Positions 35,547 through 45,815 are shown, counted from the first letter of the stretch. The stretch is 64,000 bases of DNA from Saccharopolyspora hordei (GCF_013410345.1 NZ_JACCFJ010000001.1:5349501-5413500); one strand, 5' to 3'. Numbers and translations: made by a program. Notes: generated by a model from the letters alone, not told the origin.

Positions 35547-36185
35547 GTGGTGACGACGGCCGAGCTGGGTCTGCGGGAGGCCAAGAAGCAGGAGACGCGG
35601 CAACTGATCTCCGACCGCGCGACGCAGCTGTTCCTGGAGAAGGGCTTCGAGGGGACGACGATCGCGGAGATCGCGGCGGCGGCCCGCGTGGCGAAGAAGA
35701 CGGTGACGAACTACTTCGCCCGCAAGGAAGACCTGGTCTTCGACCGGCAGGAGGAGTTCGTCTCCTCGCTGGCCCGCGCCGTGGCGCACCGCCGCCCCGG
35801 TGAGTCCGCGCTGGCCGCGCTGCGCCGCGACTTCGACACCGCGGTCGCGACGCAGGACCCGGTGGCGGGCTTCGCGGGTCACGACTTCAGCCGCATGGTC
35901 GCCGACAGCCCCACCCTGTCGATCTGCTTGCGCGGCCTGCACGACCGCCGCGAGCAGGCGCTGGTCGAGGCCCTCGCCGACGCGGTCGGCGAGCAGCCGA
36001 CGGACATCACCGTCCGCACCGCCGCCGGCCTGCTCAGCGCCGTGCACCGCACGCTGTTCCAGCGCATCCAGGAACTCACCCTGGCCGGCCGCCCCAACGA
36101 CGAGATCGCCGCGGTGCTCGCCCCCGAAGCCGCCCGCGCCTTCGACCTCCTCGAACCCTCCCTCGGCTCCTACGCCGTGGCCTGA
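35547..36185 (+). CDS. TetR family transcriptional regulator
   Basis: This 212-residue repressor has an N-terminal HTH (LISDRATQLFLEKGFEGTTIAEIAAAARVAKKTVTNYFARKEDLVF) and a helical ligand domain. GTG 35547 follows GGGAGCGG; a second GTG at 35550 is possible. It is divergent from the DUF5701 gene. Local palindromes suggest it controls itself, DUF5701 and perhaps the carotenoid oxygenase. Its C-terminus abuts the DUF5753 remnant, which is read in another frame. Confidence 0.92.
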   Translation: MVTTAELGLREAKKQETRQLISDRATQLFLEKGFEGTTIAEIAAAARVAKKTVTNYFARKEDLVFDRQEEFVSSLARAVAHRRPGESALAALRRDFDTAVATQDPVAGFAGHDFSRMVADSPTLSICLRGLHDRREQALVEALADAVGEQPTDITVRTAAGLLSAVHRTLFQRIQELTLAGRPNDEIAAVLAPEAARAFDLLEPSLGSYAVA

Positions 36186-36774
36186 CCCGCGCGACGACCT
36201 CGCCCACGAGCAGCGGGCTTCGCGGTTCCGGTCCAGGATCTTCCAGCACCAGACGGGGATCGTGCCGGGCCTGCTCCAGACCGAGCAGTGCATCCGCGCC
36301 CTGCTCACCACAGCCGAGCTCCAGCTCAGCGACCAGTCCACTGAGGATGCGATCGGAGCGCGACGGGAACGGCAGGCCGTCCTGACCAAGCCGCAGGCAC
36401 CGCAGGTCAGCTTCGTCCTGTCCGAGTCATCGCTGCGCCGCGTCGTCGGCGACCGGTCGCTCGTGGATGACCAGCTCCGTCACATCGCCGACATCGCCCG
36501 GCGCACGACCGTCCAGATCCACGTGCTTCCCTTCGACGCCGCAACAGCACCGCGCGCAACGCACGACTTCAACCCGTTCCGCGTGCCGTCGCCCGGCAAC
36601 GCCGGGCCGCTCGAGTTCGGCTACGTCGGGGACTTCACGGACGGCCGCTACTCGGACGGGCACGAGGACGTGCACGCGTGCACTCTGCGGTGGCAACGGC
36701 TCGTTGCGGCTGCGCTAGACCCGGTCGAGTCCGAGGAGTTCACCATGCGCGTCGCGGACGAGTTCGCTCGGTGA
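36186..36774 (+). pseudogene. DUF5753 regulator remnant lacking its HTH
   Basis: Directly after the TetR stop, in another frame, the sequence encodes most of a DUF5753 domain: GIVPGLLQTEQCIRALL, VSFVLSESSLRRVVG, VQIHVLPFDAATAPRATHDFNPFRV, and a C-terminal DPVESEEFTMRVADEF. The N-terminal HTH and the start codon are absent, as if the upstream part was deleted when the TetR gene came to lie there. It has the same architecture as the C-terminal half of the gene at 28489-29337. An internal GTG at IVPG could start a truncated protein, but it could not bind DNA. Confidence 0.75.
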
Positions 36775-36791
36775 CGTCTCGGAGGCCAGCG

Positions 36792-36974
36792 ATGGTGAAC
36801 TGGCGGAAGTCCCGCCACTCGGCCAGTGGCGGCGGCTGCGTCGAGGTCGGGCTCGGCTTCGACGCTGTCGGCATCCGTGACACCAAGGACCGCGACGGTG
36901 GGACCTTGAGCGTCTCGCCCGCCCAGTGGTCGGCGTTCCTGGGGGCGGTCAAAGCCGGCGCGCTCGACAGGTGA
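36792..36974 (+). CDS. DUF397 small protein (second copy)
   Basis: A 60-residue DUF397 protein (MVNWRKSRHSASGGGCVEVG, AVGIRDTKDRDGGTLSVSPAQWSAFLGAVKAG) with a good GGAGG before ATG 36792. Its usual Xre/DUF5753 partner immediately upstream is truncated, so this gene is an orphan. It may act with paralogues elsewhere or be on its way to decay. Confidence 0.85.
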   Translation: MVNWRKSRHSASGGGCVEVGLGFDAVGIRDTKDRDGGTLSVSPAQWSAFLGAVKAGALDR

Positions 36975-36981
36975 GTCACCG

Positions 36982-37047
36982 GATCCAGTTGGGGAGTGGA
37001 AGGCCACCCCCGCCGATCCAGTTGACGGGAGGTGCCCTTCACCTCGA
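36982..37047. repeat. Two copies of GATCCAGTTG, each followed by a stem-loop
   Basis: GATCCAGTTG at 36982-36991 and 37015-37024 is repeated 33 bp apart. The first copy is followed by GTGG-AAGG-CCAC within G/C runs, the second by GAGGTG-CCCTT-CACCTC. The different stem sequences in the same layout suggest a duplicated structured element, and possibly a terminator between the DUF397 gene and rdgB. Confidence 0.45.
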
Positions 37048-37059
37048 CACGACCGGGTT

Positions 37060-37665
37060 TCAGTCCGCGAGCTTGCGGAGTTCGGGGAGGAGGAGGCGGA
37101 GGGCTCGGCCTCGGTGGGAGTCCGCGTCCTTCTCCTCCGGGGTCAGCTCGGCGCTGGTGCGGGTCTCGCCCTCGGGGACGAAGATCGGGTCGTAGCCGAA
37201 ACCGTTGGTGCCGCGGGCTTCGCGGACCACGGTGCCGCGCCACTCCCCGCGCACCACCGCCTCCCGGCCGTCCGGGTGGACCAGGGCCGCCGCCGAGACG
37301 AAGGCCGCGCCGCGGCGCTCGTCGGGGACGTCGGCCAGCTGGCCGAGCAGCAGCTCCAGGTTCGCCTGGTCGTCACCGTGCTTGCCCGCCCACCGGGCCG
37401 ACAGCACACCCGGCATGCCGTTGAGCGCGTCCACCGCGATGCCCGAGTCGTCGGCGATCGCCGGCAGGCCGGTGGCGCGGGCCGCGTCCGCGGCCTTCGC
37501 GAGGGCGTTCTCCTCGAACGTCGCACCGGTCTCCGGGGCTTCCGGGAACTCCGGGACGTCCGCCAGGCCCACCACCTCGACGCCGGTCACACCCTCGGCC
37601 TCGAGGATGCGGCGCAGCTCCACCAGCTTCTTCTGGTTGCGGGTGGCCAGCAGGACGCGGCTCAC
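37060..37665 (-). CDS. rdgB: Non-canonical purine NTP pyrophosphatase (RdgB/HAM1)
   Basis: Hydrolyses ITP, dITP and XTP to monophosphates to keep deaminated purines out of nucleic acids. The 201-residue protein has the HAM1 signatures [59 protein letters not shown] and [12 protein letters not shown] 37665 overlaps the rph stop by 4 bp (GTGA), so they are coupled. The order rph-rdgB is conserved in mycobacteria (Rv1340-Rv1341). Confidence 0.95.
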   Translation of the reverse strand: MSRVLLATRNQKKLVELRRILEAEGVTGVEVVGLADVPEFPEAPETGATFEENALAKAADAARATGLPAIADDSGIAVDALNGMPGVLSARWAGKHGDDQANLELLLGQLADVPDERRGAAFVSAAALVHPDGREAVVRGEWRGTVVREARGTNGFGYDPIFVPEGETRTSAELTPEEKDADSHRGRALRLLLPELRKLAD

Positions 37666-38417
37666 GCCTGCACCCCCGGCAGCTCGCCCGGGTACGGCGC
37701 CGCGAGCGCCTCCGCCTGGATGCGGGACAGCTGGGCGCAGCCCTCCAGCGCGAAGTCGATCATCTTGTCCATCGTGGACCGGGTGAAGGTGGCGCCCTCG
37801 CCGGTGCCCTGCACCTCCACGAGCGTGCCGTGGTCGGTGGCCACCACGTTCATGTCCACCTCGGCGCGCGAGTCCTCCTCGTAGGGCAGGTCGAGGCGCA
37901 CCCGGCCGTCCACCACGCCCACGCTCACCGCGGCGATCGAGCAGGACAGCGGCTTGGGGTCGGACAGCTTGCCGGCCGCGCCCAGCCACGTCACCGCGTC
38001 CGCCAGCGCCACGTAGGCACCGGTGATCGCGGCGGTGCGGGTGCCGCCGTCCGCCTGGATCACGTCGCAGTCCAGCGCGATGGTGTTCTCGCCCAGCGCG
38101 GACATGTCGATGCAGGCGCGCAGCGAGCGGCCGATCAGCCGGCTGATCTCGTGGGTGCGACCGCCGATGCGGCCCTTCACCGACTCGCGGGGCGTGCGCG
38201 TGTTCGTCGACGACGGCAGCATCGCGTACTCCGCCGTGACCCAGCCCAAGCCGGACCCGGTCCGCCAGCGCGGGACGCCTTCCTGCACGCTCGCCGCGCA
38301 CAACACCCGCGTCCGGCCGAACTCCACCAGCACCGAGCCGGCCGGCCAGTCCTGGTACCCGCGTGTGATCCGCACCTCTCGGAGCTGGTCGTCGCTCCGC
38401 CCATCCGCTCGTGCCAC
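37662..38417 (-). CDS. rph: Ribonuclease PH
   Basis: Phosphorolytic 3'-exoribonuclease that trims tRNA 3' ends. The 251-residue protein has family blocks [47 protein letters not shown], the [18 protein letters not shown] motif and [23 protein letters not shown] 38417 is the start. It is followed by rdgB with overlap. The block MBL-murI-rhomboid lies upstream on the same strand, separated by 245 bp with a hairpin. Confidence 0.95.
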   Translation of the reverse strand: MARADGRSDDQLREVRITRGYQDWPAGSVLVEFGRTRVLCAASVQEGVPRWRTGSGLGWVTAEYAMLPSSTNTRTPRESVKGRIGGRTHEISRLIGRSLRACIDMSALGENTIALDCDVIQADGGTRTAAITGAYVALADAVTWLGAAGKLSDPKPLSCSIAAVSVGVVDGRVRLDLPYEEDSRAEVDMNVVATDHGTLVEVQGTGEGATFTRSTMDKMIDFALEGCAQLSRIQAEALAAPYPGELPGVQA

Positions 38418-38611
38418 GCCCCCAACCCTATGCCCGGCGCGCTCCGGTCCTCGTCAAGGGTCACCCCCGACGCGGCCGCCACACGGAGCGGACGCCGGGC
38501 TCCCGAGCGCGACGACACCCAGCCGCGCCACCCCGGCCGCACGACGTCCCGCACCCCGCCCCGGCCGGTCGCCCCTGGGCGGGCCTGACGCCCCCAACCC
38601 GCCCGCCTGGG

Positions 38612-38637
38612 GTGCCGGTTCCCGGCGGAGCCGGCAC
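38612..38637 (-). terminator. Candidate terminator after MBL gene
   Basis: A 7-bp stem (GTGCCGG / CCGGCAC) around 12 nt lies about 25 bp past the MBL-fold stop. The remainder of 38418-38662 shows no gene and must hold the rph promoter. Confidence 0.4.
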
Positions 38638-38662
38638 GCCGGGGCGCGGGGTGGCCACCGGG

Positions 38663-39433
38663 TCAGACGTCGTAGGTGCGGTCGGCCACGACCCGCTCCA
38701 CCGGGCCGTCGAAGACCGCCTGCGCCTCGGCGAGGATCGCGTCACCGTCGGTCCACGGCACGAGGTGGGTGAGCAGCAGGCGCCGGGCCGCGGCGGTCTT
38801 GGCCACCTCCGCGGCCTGACGGCCCGACAGGTGCACGCCCTCCGGCGCGTCCGGGAAGTCGGTCCAGGACGCCTCGGACAGCAGCACGTCGGCGTCCGCG
38901 GCGAGGTCGGCCAGCTGCGGGCACGGGCCGGTGTCGCCGGTGTAGGCCAGGACCTTGCCCTCCGCCGCCACGCGGAAGCCCCAGGACTCGCACAGGTGCG
39001 CCACGGGCACCGCCTGCACCTCGAACGGGCCGATGCGCACCGGCTCGGCGGGCACCGGCACGAACTCGAAGACGTCGGAGAGGTCCGCCTCGGCCCGCTC
39101 CTGCTCGTTCGGCGCGTAGAGCGCGGCGAAGCGCTGCGGGGCGTCCGCCGGGGCGATCACCGGCAGCCGGCGCTCGGTCGCGTCGTACGGCGGGTTCGGG
39201 TGGTAGCGCCGCAGCACCGCCAGCGCCCCGAAGTCCGCGCAGTGGTCCGGGTGCAGGTGGCTGAAGAACAGCGCGTCCAGCGAGAACGGGTCGATGAACC
39301 GCTGCATCGCCCCGAGCGTCCCGTTGCCCAGGTCCAGCGCGATGCGGGTGTCACCGGACTCCAGCAGGTACCCGGATGAAGGCGAATCCGGGCCGGGGAT
39401 GCTCCCGGAGCAACCGAGGATCGTCAGCTTCAT
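38663..39433 (-). CDS. Metallo-beta-lactamase fold phosphodiesterase (Rv1339-like)
   Basis: This 256-residue hydrolase has the RNase Z/class II PDE metal motif HLHPDHCAD (residues about 60-68), further ligands in [17 protein letters not shown] and a C-terminal LLLTHLVPW. The M. tuberculosis orthologue by position and sequence, Rv1339, is reported as an atypical class II cAMP phosphodiesterase, so a cyclic-nucleotide role is possible here. It overlaps murI by 4 bp. Confidence 0.88.
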   Translation of the reverse strand: MKLTILGCSGSIPGPDSPSSGYLLESGDTRIALDLGNGTLGAMQRFIDPFSLDALFFSHLHPDHCADFGALAVLRRYHPNPPYDATERRLPVIAPADAPQRFAALYAPNEQERAEADLSDVFEFVPVPAEPVRIGPFEVQAVPVAHLCESWGFRVAAEGKVLAYTGDTGPCPQLADLAADADVLLSEASWTDFPDAPEGVHLSGRQAAEVAKTAAARRLLLTHLVPWTDGDAILAEAQAVFDGPVERVVADRTYDV

Positions 39434-40245
39434 GCGGTCGAGCTTGGCACGACGAGCGGCCGAACGGCATCGGTCGCGACGGCTGGCCCCAGGAAGCGCG
39501 ACGCCAACCGGGCGAACCGGTCGGGTGCGCCGGTGGCGCGGAACTCGTGCTCGGGCACCCCGTCCGGCGCTGCGAGCAGGTCGTTCTCGGTCAGCACCCG
39601 CACGAGGTCCTTGGCGGTCTCCTCGGCGCTGGAGACGAGCGTCACCCCGTCGCCCATCGCGATCTGCAGCACACCGGTGAGCATCGGGTAGTGCGTGCAG
39701 CCGAGCACCAGCGTGTCGACGTCGGCCTGCTGGAGCGGGTCGAGGTAGCTCTGCGCCAGCCCCAGGATCTGCCGGCCGGTGGTGATGCCGCGCTCGACGA
39801 ACTCCACGAACCGCGGGCAGGCCACCGTGGTCAGCTCGATGTCCGGCGCGGCGGTGAACGCGTCGTCGTAGGCGCGCGAGCGGATGGTGGCGCTGGTGCC
39901 GATCACCCCGACGCGGCGGTTGCGGGTGGTCGCCACCGCGCGCCGCGTCGCGGGCATGATGACCTCGACCACCGGGATCGAGTACCGCTCGCGGGCGTCC
40001 CGGAGGCAGGCGGCGGAGGCGGTGTTGCAGGCCAGCACGAGCGCCTTCACACCTTCCTCGACCAGCGAGTCGGTGATCGCCAGGGTGCGGGCGCGGATCT
40101 CCGCCAGCGGCATCGGGCCGTAGGGCGCGTTGGCGGTGTCGCCGACGTAGCGGACGGACTCGCCGGGCAGCTGGTCCATGATCGCGCGGGTCACGGTCAA
40201 CCCACCCACGCCGGAGTCGAAGATCCCGATCGGGGCGTCAGTCAC
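39430..40245 (-). CDS. murI: Glutamate racemase
   Basis: Provides D-glutamate for peptidoglycan. The 271-residue cytosolic enzyme has the two catalytic Cys blocks [11 protein letters not shown] (C73) and [11 protein letters not shown] (C183). The N-terminal [13 protein letters not shown] and [12 protein letters not shown] are also present. GTG 40245 overlaps the rhomboid stop by 4 bp and its own end overlaps the MBL gene, giving a three-gene coupled unit. Confidence 0.96.
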   Translation of the reverse strand: MTDAPIGIFDSGVGGLTVTRAIMDQLPGESVRYVGDTANAPYGPMPLAEIRARTLAITDSLVEEGVKALVLACNTASAACLRDARERYSIPVVEVIMPATRRAVATTRNRRVGVIGTSATIRSRAYDDAFTAAPDIELTTVACPRFVEFVERGITTGRQILGLAQSYLDPLQQADVDTLVLGCTHYPMLTGVLQIAMGDGVTLVSSAEETAKDLVRVLTENDLLAAPDGVPEHEFRATGAPDRFARLASRFLGPAVATDAVRPLVVPSSTA

Positions 40246-40871
40246 CCGGCCAGTGTGCCAGGATCACCGCTGCTCACGTGCCGCCGAGTGCTGCGCGCCA
40301 CCAGCCACGCGGCCAGCAGCCCACCGAGCGCGCCGAACAGGTGGCCCTCCCAGGAGATCCCGGGCTGGCCGGGCAGCACGCCCCACAACATGCCGCCCCA
40401 GTAGAAGAACAGCACCACCGCGACCAGGACCTGCGCGACGCTGCGCTGGAAGAAGCCGCGCACCAGCAGGAACACCATCCAGCCGAAGATCACCCCGGAC
40501 ATGCCGATGTGGAAGCCGGGCGCGCCCACCAGCCAGGTGCCGAGGCCCCCGACGACCCACACCGTCGCGGTCACCGCGAGGAACTGGGCCAGGCCCCCGG
40601 CGAGGACCAGCCAGCCGAGCACCAGGAACGGCAGCGTGTTGGCCCACAGGTGCGACCAGTCCCCGTGCAGCAGCGGCGCCCACAGGATCCCGTCGAGGCC
40701 GTCGACCTCCCGTGGCAGGATGCCGTTGCGGTCCAGGTCGGCGGTCGGGTCGACCTGGTCGTAGAACTCGATGCCGTAGAGCGCGGCGGTGGCCAGGAGC
40801 ATGCCCACCGCGGCGCGCAGCGGGTTCGCGGGCAGCACGCGCGGACGAGGACGGTCAGGCAGCCGGTTCAC
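40242..40871 (-). CDS. Rhomboid family intramembrane protease
   Basis: This 209-residue polytopic protease has the catalytic dyad Ser125 ([12 protein letters not shown]) and His177 ([11 protein letters not shown]), and the L1-loop motif [23 protein letters not shown] 40871 follows GGGAG and is preferred over an upstream in-frame start because homologues begin near here. It is the counterpart of Rv1337, upstream of murI, and substrates are unknown. Confidence 0.9.
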   Translation of the reverse strand: MNRLPDRPRPRVLPANPLRAAVGMLLATAALYGIEFYDQVDPTADLDRNGILPREVDGLDGILWAPLLHGDWSHLWANTLPFLVLGWLVLAGGLAQFLAVTATVWVVGGLGTWLVGAPGFHIGMSGVIFGWMVFLLVRGFFQRSVAQVLVAVVLFFYWGGMLWGVLPGQPGISWEGHLFGALGGLLAAWLVARSTRRHVSSGDPGTLAG

Positions 40872-41014
40872 ACTCCCGAGGCTACGCGGCGGACCGCTCC
40901 GCGGTATCGGGGTTGCCCCGGATGTTCCGGACGTCCTCACCCGGAACCAAGATCGAGACCCGGGGGCGCCCGGTAAGGTCCTGGGGTCGTTGCGATCCGG
41001 ACGAGAGGTGGCAG

Positions 41015-41839
41015 GTGCAGGTCGACTCAGCAGTGCTCGCGGCGGCGCGGTCCGGTCGAGCTCCGACGTGGGACGTCGGCACCGACTCGCTGCTGTGGGT
41101 GGACCAACCGGCGCGCAGCGCGCACCGCTTCGTCCCCGGCCGCGCCGATCACGCCATGGAGCTGCCGCAGGAGGTCAGCGCGGCGAAACCGCGCAGCCAC
41201 GGCGGCCTGGTGCTGCACATGACCGGGGGCATCGCGGTGTTCGACTCCACCGGCACGCACCGGAACTGGCTGGTCTACTGGGCGCGCGACGGCGTCCAGG
41301 CCGGTGCGACCGGGGTCGACGCCAAGGGGCGGCTGTGGGCGACGACGCTCGGGGAGGGCGGCTGGCTGGCCCGCGTCACCGGGGACGGCTCGGCACGCGT
41401 CGCGATCGCCGACCTGCCCGCGGCGCACGGCCTCGCGTGGAGCCCGGACCACACCCGGCTGTACCTGGTCGACGGCGCGGAGCGGCGCGTCGACGTGCTG
41501 GACTTCGACCTCGACGCCGGCTCGGTCGGCGAGCGCCGCGCGCTGTGCGAGGTCGACGGTGAACCCGGCGGTCTGGCCGTGGACAGCGACGGCCGCCTCT
41601 GGCTGGCGGTCCGCGACCGCGGCGAGGTCCGCTGCTACACCGCCGACGGCACCCTGGACCGGACGATCGCGCTGCCGGTCCAGCGCCCGACGGACTGCTG
41701 CTTCGGCGGCCCGGAGCTGACCGACCTCTACATCACCTCGGCGACCGACGGCGTCGCCGACCCCACCGAGACCGACGGCGCGGTCCTGGTCGTCCCGGGG
41801 CTGGCGACGGGCCAGCGCCCCTGCTCGTTCTCCGGCTGA
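41015..41839 (+). CDS. SMP-30/gluconolactonase-like beta-propeller protein
   Basis: This 274-residue protein has the SMP-30/Gre/LRE fold: APTWDVGTDSLLWVDQPARSAHRF, GVDAKGRLWATTL, HGLAWSPDHTRLYLVDGAERRVDVLDFD and EPGGLAVDSDGRLWLAVRDRGEVRCY. Family members are Ca- or Zn-dependent lactonases, such as gluconolactonase or regucalcin. GTG 41015 follows GAGAGG. It is the only rightward gene inside the conserved leftward block and has no counterpart between Rv1337 and Rv1336, so it looks like an insertion. Lactone substrate unknown. Confidence 0.85.
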   Translation: MQVDSAVLAAARSGRAPTWDVGTDSLLWVDQPARSAHRFVPGRADHAMELPQEVSAAKPRSHGGLVLHMTGGIAVFDSTGTHRNWLVYWARDGVQAGATGVDAKGRLWATTLGEGGWLARVTGDGSARVAIADLPAAHGLAWSPDHTRLYLVDGAERRVDVLDFDLDAGSVGERRALCEVDGEPGGLAVDSDGRLWLAVRDRGEVRCYTADGTLDRTIALPVQRPTDCCFGGPELTDLYITSATDGVADPTETDGAVLVVPGLATGQRPCSFSG

Positions 41840-41847
41840 CGCGCAGA

Positions 41848-41883
41848 GAGGGCGGGAACCGGCCGCAGCCGGTTCCCGCCCTC
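41848..41883. terminator. Strong bidirectional terminator between SMP-30 gene and cysM
   Basis: A perfect 16-bp stem (GAGGGCGGGAACCGGC and its complement) with a CGCA loop lies between the convergent genes. Confidence 0.85.
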
Positions 41884-41895
41884 ACCACCCCCGGT

Positions 41896-42870
<975 letters not shown>

Positions 42871-42976
42871 TCACCGCGAGGTCGAACTACGTGCGGGTGC
42901 TCACCGGTGGTGGGGCGGCACTCCAGGCTCCGCTACCGGCACCGCTGCGCAGGTCGAGTCCAGCGAACTTCCGGTC

Positions 42977-43252
42977 TCACGCGCCGCCGGCGACGGCGGG
43001 GAGGATGGTGACGGAGTCACCGTCGGAGACCTTGGCCTCCAGGCCCCCGGCGAAGCGCACGTCCTCGTCGTTGACGTAGACGTTGACGAAGCGGTGCAGG
43101 CTGCCGTCCTTGACGAGGCGCCCCTTCAGCCCGCTGTAGTTGCTGTCGAGGTCGTCGATGACCTCGGCGATGGTGTTGCCCTCGGCCTGCACCGACTTCT
43201 CGCCACCGGTGTGGCTGCGCAGGATCGTGGGGATCGAGACCTTGACTGCCAT
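42977..43252 (-). CDS. cysO: Sulfur carrier protein CysO (ThiS/MoaD fold) with extra C-terminal Ala
   Basis: Ubiquitin-like sulfur carrier whose C-terminal glycine is thiocarboxylated by a MoeZ-type E1 and delivers sulfur to CysM. The 91-residue protein matches the mycobacterial orthologue closely (VSIPTILRSHTGG, YSGLKGRLV, HRFVNVYVNDEDVRF, DGDSVTILPAVAGG). It ends GGA instead of GG, so one residue must be removed before activation. The neighbouring JAMM protease Mec is the obvious candidate. ATG 43252 has AGGAGG at good spacing. Confidence 0.95.
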   Translation of the reverse strand: MAVKVSIPTILRSHTGGEKSVQAEGNTIAEVIDDLDSNYSGLKGRLVKDGSLHRFVNVYVNDEDVRFAGGLEAKVSDGDSVTILPAVAGGA

Positions 43253-43315
43253 GGGAAACCTCCTGTCCACAGAGGACGTACGTGGGGGAACGGGAACACG
43301 GGCACCGGCGAGCGG

Positions 43316-43780
43316 TCAGTCGCGGTCCGGGACCTCGTCGGTGCCGGTGTGGGCGAACATGTACGACTCGACGACCTCCACCGGCTCCTCGGTGACCTCG
43401 CCGTCGAGGATCCGGTAGGAACGCAGCTCATGGGTCTTCGGGTCCCTGGTGGACACGAGCACGTAGTGCGCGTTGGGTTCCGAGGCGTAGGAGACGTCGG
43501 TGCGCGACGGGTAGGCCTCGGTCGAGGTGTGCGAGTGGTAGATGACCACCGGCTCCTCGTCGTTGGCGTCCATCTCGCGCCACACCTTCAGCTGTTCGGC
43601 GGAGTCGAACCGGTAGAAGGTGGGCGAGCGCTCGGCGTTGATCATCTCGATCAAGCGTTCCGGGCGGTCCGACCCTTCCGGACCGGCAATCACACCGCAC
43701 GCCTCGTCCGGGTGGTCCCGTCGGGCATGCGCGACCATCGCGTCCACGAGGTCGCGTCGGATCACCAGCACAGCAACCAT
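43316..43780 (-). CDS. mec: JAMM/MPN+ metalloprotease Mec (CysO-cysteine peptidase)
   Basis: Zn-dependent isopeptidase-like enzyme that releases cysteine from CysO-Cys. The 154-residue protein has the full JAMM set: catalytic Glu26 (DEACGVIAG) and the metal motif H82-S-H84-x7-S92-x-x-D95. ATG 43780 is followed by the family start VAVLVIRRDLVDAM. It is directly upstream of cysO with 63 bp between. The trio mec-cysO-cysM is the Rv1334-1336 arrangement. Confidence 0.95.
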   Translation of the reverse strand: MVAVLVIRRDLVDAMVAHARRDHPDEACGVIAGPEGSDRPERLIEMINAERSPTFYRFDSAEQLKVWREMDANDEEPVVIYHSHTSTEAYPSRTDVSYASEPNAHYVLVSTRDPKTHELRSYRILDGEVTEEPVEVVESYMFAHTGTDEVPDRD

Positions 43781-43869
43781 CCTAATCGGTGGAGCACCGG
43801 TCTCCCACGATGTGGAAATCCTGGTCGCCGGTGCGGCTTTCGTCGGGCGAAACGTACGACAACGATGAT

Positions 43870-44913
43870 TCATTCCCTCGCCGAGGGATAGAGCCGCGTG
43901 TAGCACGTCACCCCGTCGACCGGCTCCGCGGCGAGCACGCCGCGCACGATCGCGCGCGCCACCACGTCGGCCGCGGCCGCGCTGACCTCGTCCAGCCGCG
44001 CCGCCCAGCCGGGCTCCCCCGGCGCGGGCAGCGCCGCCCCGGTCCCGGTGGCCAGTGCGAACATCGTGTCCCCGTCGACCAGCAGGTGCGCGGGCCGCAC
44101 CGCGCGGGCCAGCGCGTCCTGCGCGGCGACGGCGAGCCGCCGGCACTCGGCCCCGGACAGCCGCAGGTCGGTGGCGACCACGCCGATGGTGGTGTTCAGC
44201 GGCCGGTCGACGGGCCCGTGCCTGCCGGGGCGGGTGCCGAACAGCGGCTTGGCCGCGTCGATCTCCGCCTGGTCGGGGCGCCGCAGCCCGGGCGTGGGGA
44301 CCCACGGCAGTCCGGTGCCGGGGTCGATGGCCGAGCCGGCGGCGTTGACCGCCACCAGCGCACCGATCGTGGTGCCGTCGGCCAGCACGGCGCTGGCCGT
44401 GCCGATGCCGCCCTTGACGCAGCCGACGACCGCGCCGGTGCCCGCGCCGACGTTGCCCTCGCGGGCCTCCTCGCGGCTGGCGTGCTGGCACGCGCGGTAG
44501 CCGAACCCGGCGTCGGGCCGGTTGCCCCAGTCGTTCATCGGCAGGTCGAAGATCACCGCGCCGGGCACCACCGGCACCACGTGCGCCGGGTCGGTGCCGA
44601 CGGGCACGCCGTGGCCGCGCTCGCCGAGCCAGCGCACCACGCCGTCGGCGGCGGCCAGCCCGTAGGCGCTGCCGCCGGTCAGCACGACGCCGTGCACCTG
44701 CTGCACCAGGTGGTCGGGTCGGAGCACGTCCGTCTCGCGCGTGCCCGGTCCGCCGCCGCGGACGTCGACCGCCGCGCTCGCGCCGTCCGGCACCAGCACC
44801 GCGGTCACCCCGGTCGCCCAGTGCGGGTCGAGGCGCTGCTCGTGCCCGACCAGCACGCCGTCGACGTCGACGAGCGCGTCCCGCTTCCCCGGTCCCACAC
44901 CGCCTCCCTCCAC
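43870..44913 (-). CDS. P1 (DmpA/S58) family peptidase
   Basis: Self-processing Ntn-type aminopeptidase fold. The 347-residue protein has GVVLTGGSAYGLAAADGV, DLPMNDWGNRPDAGFGYRAC, NVGAGTGAVVGCVKGGIGTAS and the putative cleavage/nucleophile region LNTTIGVVATD, where a Thr follows Asn in place of the Gly-Ser of DmpA. The positional counterpart is Rv1333. Substrates in actinobacteria are unknown, and an amide or D-amino-acid peptide hydrolase role is inferred only from the family. Confidence 0.88.
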   Translation of the reverse strand: MEGGGVGPGKRDALVDVDGVLVGHEQRLDPHWATGVTAVLVPDGASAAVDVRGGGPGTRETDVLRPDHLVQQVHGVVLTGGSAYGLAAADGVVRWLGERGHGVPVGTDPAHVVPVVPGAVIFDLPMNDWGNRPDAGFGYRACQHASREEAREGNVGAGTGAVVGCVKGGIGTASAVLADGTTIGALVAVNAAGSAIDPGTGLPWVPTPGLRRPDQAEIDAAKPLFGTRPGRHGPVDRPLNTTIGVVATDLRLSGAECRRLAVAAQDALARAVRPAHLLVDGDTMFALATGTGAALPAPGEPGWAARLDEVSAAAADVVARAIVRGVLAAEPVDGVTCYTRLYPSARE

Positions 44914-44957
44914 GTCTGGGGCTCACGGTAGCGGCTGGGGCGGGTGTGGTCAGCGGT

Positions 44958-45521
44958 TCACGCCGTGAGCGCGGTGACCAGGCTGTCCTGGACCCAGGTG
45001 AGCCACTGGTAGACGCCCAGGTGTTCCCGGCGCAGGTCGTCCTCGGGCAGCTCGTCGGGCATGTCCTCGTCGACGTCCAGCGCGGTGCCCAGCGCCAGCC
45101 GGACGTCGTTGAGCGCCGACAGCCAGCCGTCGGCCTGCTCCCAGGTCAGCTTCACCCGGCCGCCCAGCGGCGGGCAGGTCTCCAGCACCAGCTGCGCGGC
45201 CCCGGTCTTGGCCTCCAGCAGGGCCGGCTCGTGCAGCGACCGCATCGCCCCGGCGGCGTCGGCCCGTTCCTCGTCGGTCTCCCCGGTGATCGGGTCGCGG
45301 CGGTAGAAGTCCGGCAGCAGCCGCGCCAGCACCGGGTCCTCGGGCGCCGTCGTCGGACCGGTGCGGATCCCCGTCAGCTCGGCGAGCTCGTCGGTGGGCG
45401 CCTCCTCGGCGCGGGCGGTGAGCATGTCCTTGATCTGCCCCACCAGCCCTCGGATGACGGCCGCCTCCTGCTGCGAGAGGTCCGTCTGCACATGCCCGTT
45501 CTTGCGGGTCCAGCCTTCCAC
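44958..45521 (-). CDS. DUF2017 family protein
   Basis: This 187-residue cytosolic protein is recognised as DUF2017 by position after clpS and by blocks such as LSQQEAAVIRGLVGQIKDML, DPVLARLLPDFYRRD and DGWLSALNDVRLALG..LDV. The counterpart is Rv1332. GTG 45521 immediately follows the clpS stop (TGA then GTG), so translation is coupled. No enzymatic motif is visible. Constant linkage to clpS hints at a link to Clp proteolysis, which remains unproven. Confidence 0.85.
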   Translation of the reverse strand: MEGWTRKNGHVQTDLSQQEAAVIRGLVGQIKDMLTARAEEAPTDELAELTGIRTGPTTAPEDPVLARLLPDFYRRDPITGETDEERADAAGAMRSLHEPALLEAKTGAAQLVLETCPPLGGRVKLTWEQADGWLSALNDVRLALGTALDVDEDMPDELPEDDLRREHLGVYQWLTWVQDSLVTALTA

Positions 45522-45815
45522 TCAGGAGTCCTTCTGCATCGTCGCCCACAGTCCGGCGGCGTGCAGCTTCGCCACGTCGCCTTCGACCTTCTCCTTGGAA
45601 CCCGAAGACACCACCGCCTTGCCCTTGTGGTGCACGTCCAGCATCAGCTTCGTCGCGTGGTCCCGGCTGTAACCGAAGATCTTCTGCAGCACGTAGGTGA
45701 CGTAGGACATCAGGTTGACCGGGTCGTTCCAGACCACGGTCACCCACGGCCTGTCCTCGGTGCCGAGCACATCCGGTTCGAGTTGCGCGCGCTCGATCTC
45801 AGCGGGCGAGGTCAT
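45522..45815 (-). CDS. clpS: ClpS adaptor of ATP-dependent Clp protease
   Basis: N-recognin that delivers N-degron substrates to the ClpC/ClpA-ClpP protease. The 97-residue protein has the core [20 protein letters not shown] with N-degron pocket residues (NDP), [14 protein letters not shown], and a C-terminal [14 protein letters not shown] 45815 follows GGGGGT. It is divergent from pncB over 178 bp. Confidence 0.95.
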   Translation of the reverse strand: MTSPAEIERAQLEPDVLGTEDRPWVTVVWNDPVNLMSYVTYVLQKIFGYSRDHATKLMLDVHHKGKAVVSSGSKEKVEGDVAKLHAAGLWATMQKDS

